A stretch of DNA of 64,000 nucleotides from Desulfovibrio desulfuricans (GTDB lineage Bacteria > Desulfobacterota > Desulfovibrionia > Desulfovibrionales > Desulfovibrionaceae): the NCBI RefSeq assembly GCF_004801255.1, contig NZ_CP036295.1, positions 186,001 to 250,000 on the forward strand. The letters run 5' to 3'. Positions 63,846 to 64,000 of this stretch are shown here, piece after piece. The number at the start of each line of letters is the position of its first letter. Positions within the stretch are counted from its first letter, which is position 1. The notes beneath the pieces are model-generated. The model had not been told where the DNA came from and did not search any database. It saw nothing but the letters and a program-made list of their open reading frames with translations. A program made the position numbers and the translations under genes.

Positions 63846-64000
63846 GGGAACTCTCTGGTTAGAAGCTGATGGGGTGCCGCTGTGACAAGTCTGTCTACAA
63901 CGCTACAGCAGAAAAAGTCAAAAATCTAGGCTCGCACCCATGCAAATCATTTACTGTGAATTTACTCTGGTTTGTTTGCGGCCCTCTTTGCCAGCGACTG
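63846..64000. promoter_or_regulatory. Upstream region of the hdr-flx operon
   Basis: 155 bp of AT-richer DNA. TGTGAATTTAC near 63955 contains one Rex-like half-site (TGTGAA) without a properly spaced partner. Rex control is plausible from knowledge of related bacteria, but no full site is visible. Confidence 0.35.

Noticed and set aside
63940..63970. Full Rex operator upstream of hdrC
   Set aside because: Only one TGTGAA half-site is visible and the partner spacing is wrong.

Overview
The window looks like a chromosomal segment of a GC-rich sulfate-reducing deltaproteobacterium, most likely Desulfovibrio or a close relative. The main clues are a complete hdrCBA-flx operon (NADH dehydrogenase coupled to heterodisulfide reductase), a Rex redox repressor beside the F0 ATP synthase genes (atpZ-atpI-atpB-atpE), cobalamin genes (cbiA, cobS), and a Fur-type palindrome of the form reported for Desulfovibrio upstream of feoB. 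The genus is inferred from gene content and not proven.

Left backbone (1-21.6 kb): a partial feoB; a MarR regulator with candidate operators in front of itself and of a solitary fabF; then a minus-strand series (TtuA-like tRNA thiolase, GT4 glycosyltransferase, class IV aminotransferase, asd, asnS, a DMT-type transporter). These are followed by a secreted protein, a large sensor diguanylate cyclase, holB, purA, a small unknown protein, a stand-alone AICAR transformylase, cbiA and a GT2 glycosyltransferase.

Island (21,606-39,788): two nearly identical IS256-family elements in the same orientation enclose 15.4 kb of foreign-looking DNA. The outer flanks carry the same 7 bp (CCAGGCC). Joining the two flanks rebuilds an intrinsic terminator between the GT2 gene and the nitroreductase gene, so the whole block behaves as one insertion of about 18.2 kb into a terminator hairpin. 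The cargo holds three AT-rich unknown genes, a four-TM protein, an IS-truncated orphan, remnants of several IS3-family elements, a GT-C-like membrane protein, and a tightly overlapping seven-gene operon. In transcription order that operon is class II aldolase, tandem nucleotidyltransferase, GtrA, DPM-type GT2, GDPD-like protein, GT-C membrane enzyme fused to a uridine-kinase-like P-loop kinase, and HAD phosphatase. It reads as a pathway that makes an activated sugar or polyol, loads it on a polyprenyl carrier, flips it, and transfers it outside the membrane. The kinase fusion and the operon as a whole are the best candidates for an undescribed system.

Right backbone (39.8-64 kb): nitroreductase, cobS and rex; F0 ATP synthase genes; rlmD; rplU-rpmA-obg-proB; a GlcG/HbpS-type exported protein; a polysaccharide flippase; ilvD; an AEC-family carrier; a periplasmic protein with two HdeA-like repeats; and the flx-hdr operon, which carries electrons between NADH, ferredoxin and a thiol/disulfide couple. 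The flx operon has the MvhD-like and FlxC-like parts fused in one protein.

I saw no rRNA, tRNA or CRISPR array. All palindromes, repeats and boundaries were found by eye.
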